Shown here piece after piece: positions 5,231-6,212 of a stretch of 6,212 nt of DNA (its first letter is position 1; each line of letters starts with the position of its first letter). The position numbers and the translations under genes were made by a program. Under the pieces are notes generated by a model. It did no database searches, was not told the DNA's origin, and saw nothing but the letters and a program-made list of their open reading frames with translations. The stretch comes from Anaerolineae bacterium (lineage in GTDB: Bacteria; Chloroflexota; Anaerolineae; 4572-78; J111): assembly GCA_020433835.1 (NCBI GenBank), contig JAGRBY010000436.1, positions 1 through 6,212 on the forward strand, in the 5' to 3' direction.

Positions 5231-6212
5231 ATGATCCAAAAACTAGCGATTGCCTTTTTCTTGATATTTTTCTTGAGCCTCATCTGGCTTGCCAATAGTT
5301 TTTTTACTGTCCAGGCTGCCCCCGGTAACGTCATAAAAGATGATTATGCAGTGGTGCTATCGTCTGGAGCGGAAACGTTAAAAAATTACGATGTACAGTT
5401 CGATCAACCCTTAATTCCCCGATCGAGCGTTACCCAGACAAATGCATATTCTATATTCGTGCCAATAATCATGAACACCTTTTGCACGGATGCCTTCAGT
5501 TATAATGAGACCATTCGTTATAATCTGGAAAAAGTAGAGGCAGAACAGGCATGGGCCAGTTGTTCGCAAGGCCAAGGCATTACAGTAGCCGTAGTAGACA
5601 CCGGTATTGATCTTGATCACCCGGATTTGCAGGCCAATTTAGTTAGCGGCAAAAGCTTTGTCAGTGGTACCAGCAGCCCCGATGATGATGCGGGTCATGG
5701 TACCCACGTAGCCGGTGTTGTGGCTGGCATAGCAAATAACAGCGGTATTATTGGGGTTGCTCCAAAGGCCAGTCTGATGCCGGTCAAAGTCCTGGATAGC
5801 AATGGGAGTGGCTCCATTTACGATGTTGTCGACGGCATCGAGTGGGCTACAGACAACGGGGCCAATGTCATCAACATGAGTTTAGGTAGCGTTAGCTATT
5901 CCTCTATATTGGAAGATGCTGTAGATTATGCCCATGACAGAGGCGTCTTAATCGTCGCGGCTGGAGGCAACTGCGGCGATACCTTTTACTTTCTCAACGG
6001 CTGCTCTTATCAAGATCAGCCCGTCTATCCAGGCGCTGATGGCGACGTAATGGCTGTCGCGTCCACCGATAGCAACGATAATCAATCCAGCTTTTCAAAC
6101 GAGGGCAGCTACATCGAAATAGCGGCTCCTGGCAGCAGTATTTACAGCACCTATCCCTCAGGCACGTACGCTACGCTCAGTGGCACATCAATGGCTACAC
6201 CTCACGTTGCTG
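5231..6212 (+). CDS. Secreted S8 family serine protease (subtilisin-like), 3' end beyond the window
   Basis: The frame stays open to the window edge, giving 327 residues plus one base. Residues 1-29 are a signal peptide or signal anchor: Lys4, a Phe/Leu/Ile-rich core and a plausible cleavage after 'VQA'. The catalytic domain begins near residue 95 ('YNLEKVEAEQAW', the usual S8 entry strand). The triad is complete: Asp123 in 'VAVVDTGID', His156 in 'DAGHGTHVAG' and Ser320 in 'LSGTSMATPHVA'. Asn247 in 'AAGGNCGD' is the oxyanion residue. Cys248 and Cys258 lie close enough to form a disulfide. The region between signal and catalytic domain (about 31-95) is short and does not look like a standard inhibitor-I9 propeptide; it contains 'IFVPIIMN' (75-82). 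About 10-30 residues of catalytic domain and any C-terminal domains are missing. The protease probably acts outside the membrane; its substrate is unknown. A MITE sits just upstream. Confidence 0.93.
   Translation, partial: MIQKLAIAFFLIFFLSLIWLANSFFTVQAAPGNVIKDDYAVVLSSGAETLKNYDVQFDQPLIPRSSVTQTNAYSIFVPIIMNTFCTDAFSYNETIRYNLEKVEAEQAWASCSQGQGITVAVVDTGIDLDHPDLQANLVSGKSFVSGTSSPDDDAGHGTHVAGVVAGIANNSGIIGVAPKASLMPVKVLDSNGSGSIYDVVDGIEWATDNGANVINMSLGSVSYSSILEDAVDYAHDRGVLIVAAGGNCGDTFYFLNGCSYQDQPVYPGADGDVMAVASTDSNDNQSSFSNEGSYIEIAAPGSSIYSTYPSGTYATLSGTSMATPHVA

Noticed and set aside
5411..5620. Minus-strand open frame of 69 codons over the subtilase
   Set aside because: It is antisense to the catalytic-domain coding sequence, which has an unambiguous active-site motif.

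Overview
The window looks like chromosomal DNA from a bacterium of the Chloroflexota (Anaerolineae/Caldilineae-like). This is an inference from style, not from a marker gene. The evidence is an exported lipoprotein with a long Thr/Ala/Pro-rich stalk followed by an SH3b domain and a TolB-like propeller, degenerate TCAGC-type heptad repeats between genes, and a protease carrying a short 'IFVPIIMN' segment that resembles the 'YLPLV' motifs I associate with secreted Chloroflexota proteins. All real genes are on the + strand.

Positions 1-2399 hold the end of a three-gene efflux cassette of the MacAB / YknXYZ type. It comprises the C-terminal part of a membrane-fusion adaptor (1-282), a stand-alone ABC ATPase (310-1089) and an FtsX/MacB-fold permease (1089-2399). 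Gaps are tiny (27 bp, then a 1-bp TAATG overlap), so the three are almost certainly one operon. The permease has a Gly/Pro-rich and then acidic insertion directly after its first membrane helix, encoded by DNA that contains a strong perfect inverted repeat.

Positions 2400-2534 are an intergenic spacer with two short arrays of degenerate 7-bp repeats in opposite orientation. Next is a 781-residue lipoprotein (2535-4880): lipobox, flexible stalk, SH3b domain, PD40/TolB-like beta-propeller, and two tandem copies of a roughly 105-residue C-terminal module, each ending in a Cys-X11-Cys motif. Apart from the lipobox cysteine, the protein has exactly six cysteines, which fall into three plausible disulfide pairs.

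Positions 4881-5230 are non-coding. This spacer contains a perfect 13-bp palindrome and, near its 3' end, a 112-bp non-autonomous transposable element (MITE) with 13-bp perfect terminal inverted repeats and a 5-bp TATTA target duplication. It ends 34 bp before the start of an S8 subtilisin-like secreted protease (5231 to beyond the window end). The protease shows the full Asp/His/Ser triad and oxyanion Asn and is cut by the window edge just after the catalytic serine.

Overall this is a cell-envelope neighbourhood: efflux or envelope-remodelling transporter, surface lipoprotein, exported protease. I see no clear evidence of a new multi-gene defence or mobile system. The points most worth following up are the MITE placed at the protease promoter region, the paired-Cys tandem module of the lipoprotein, and the heptad-repeat spacer.
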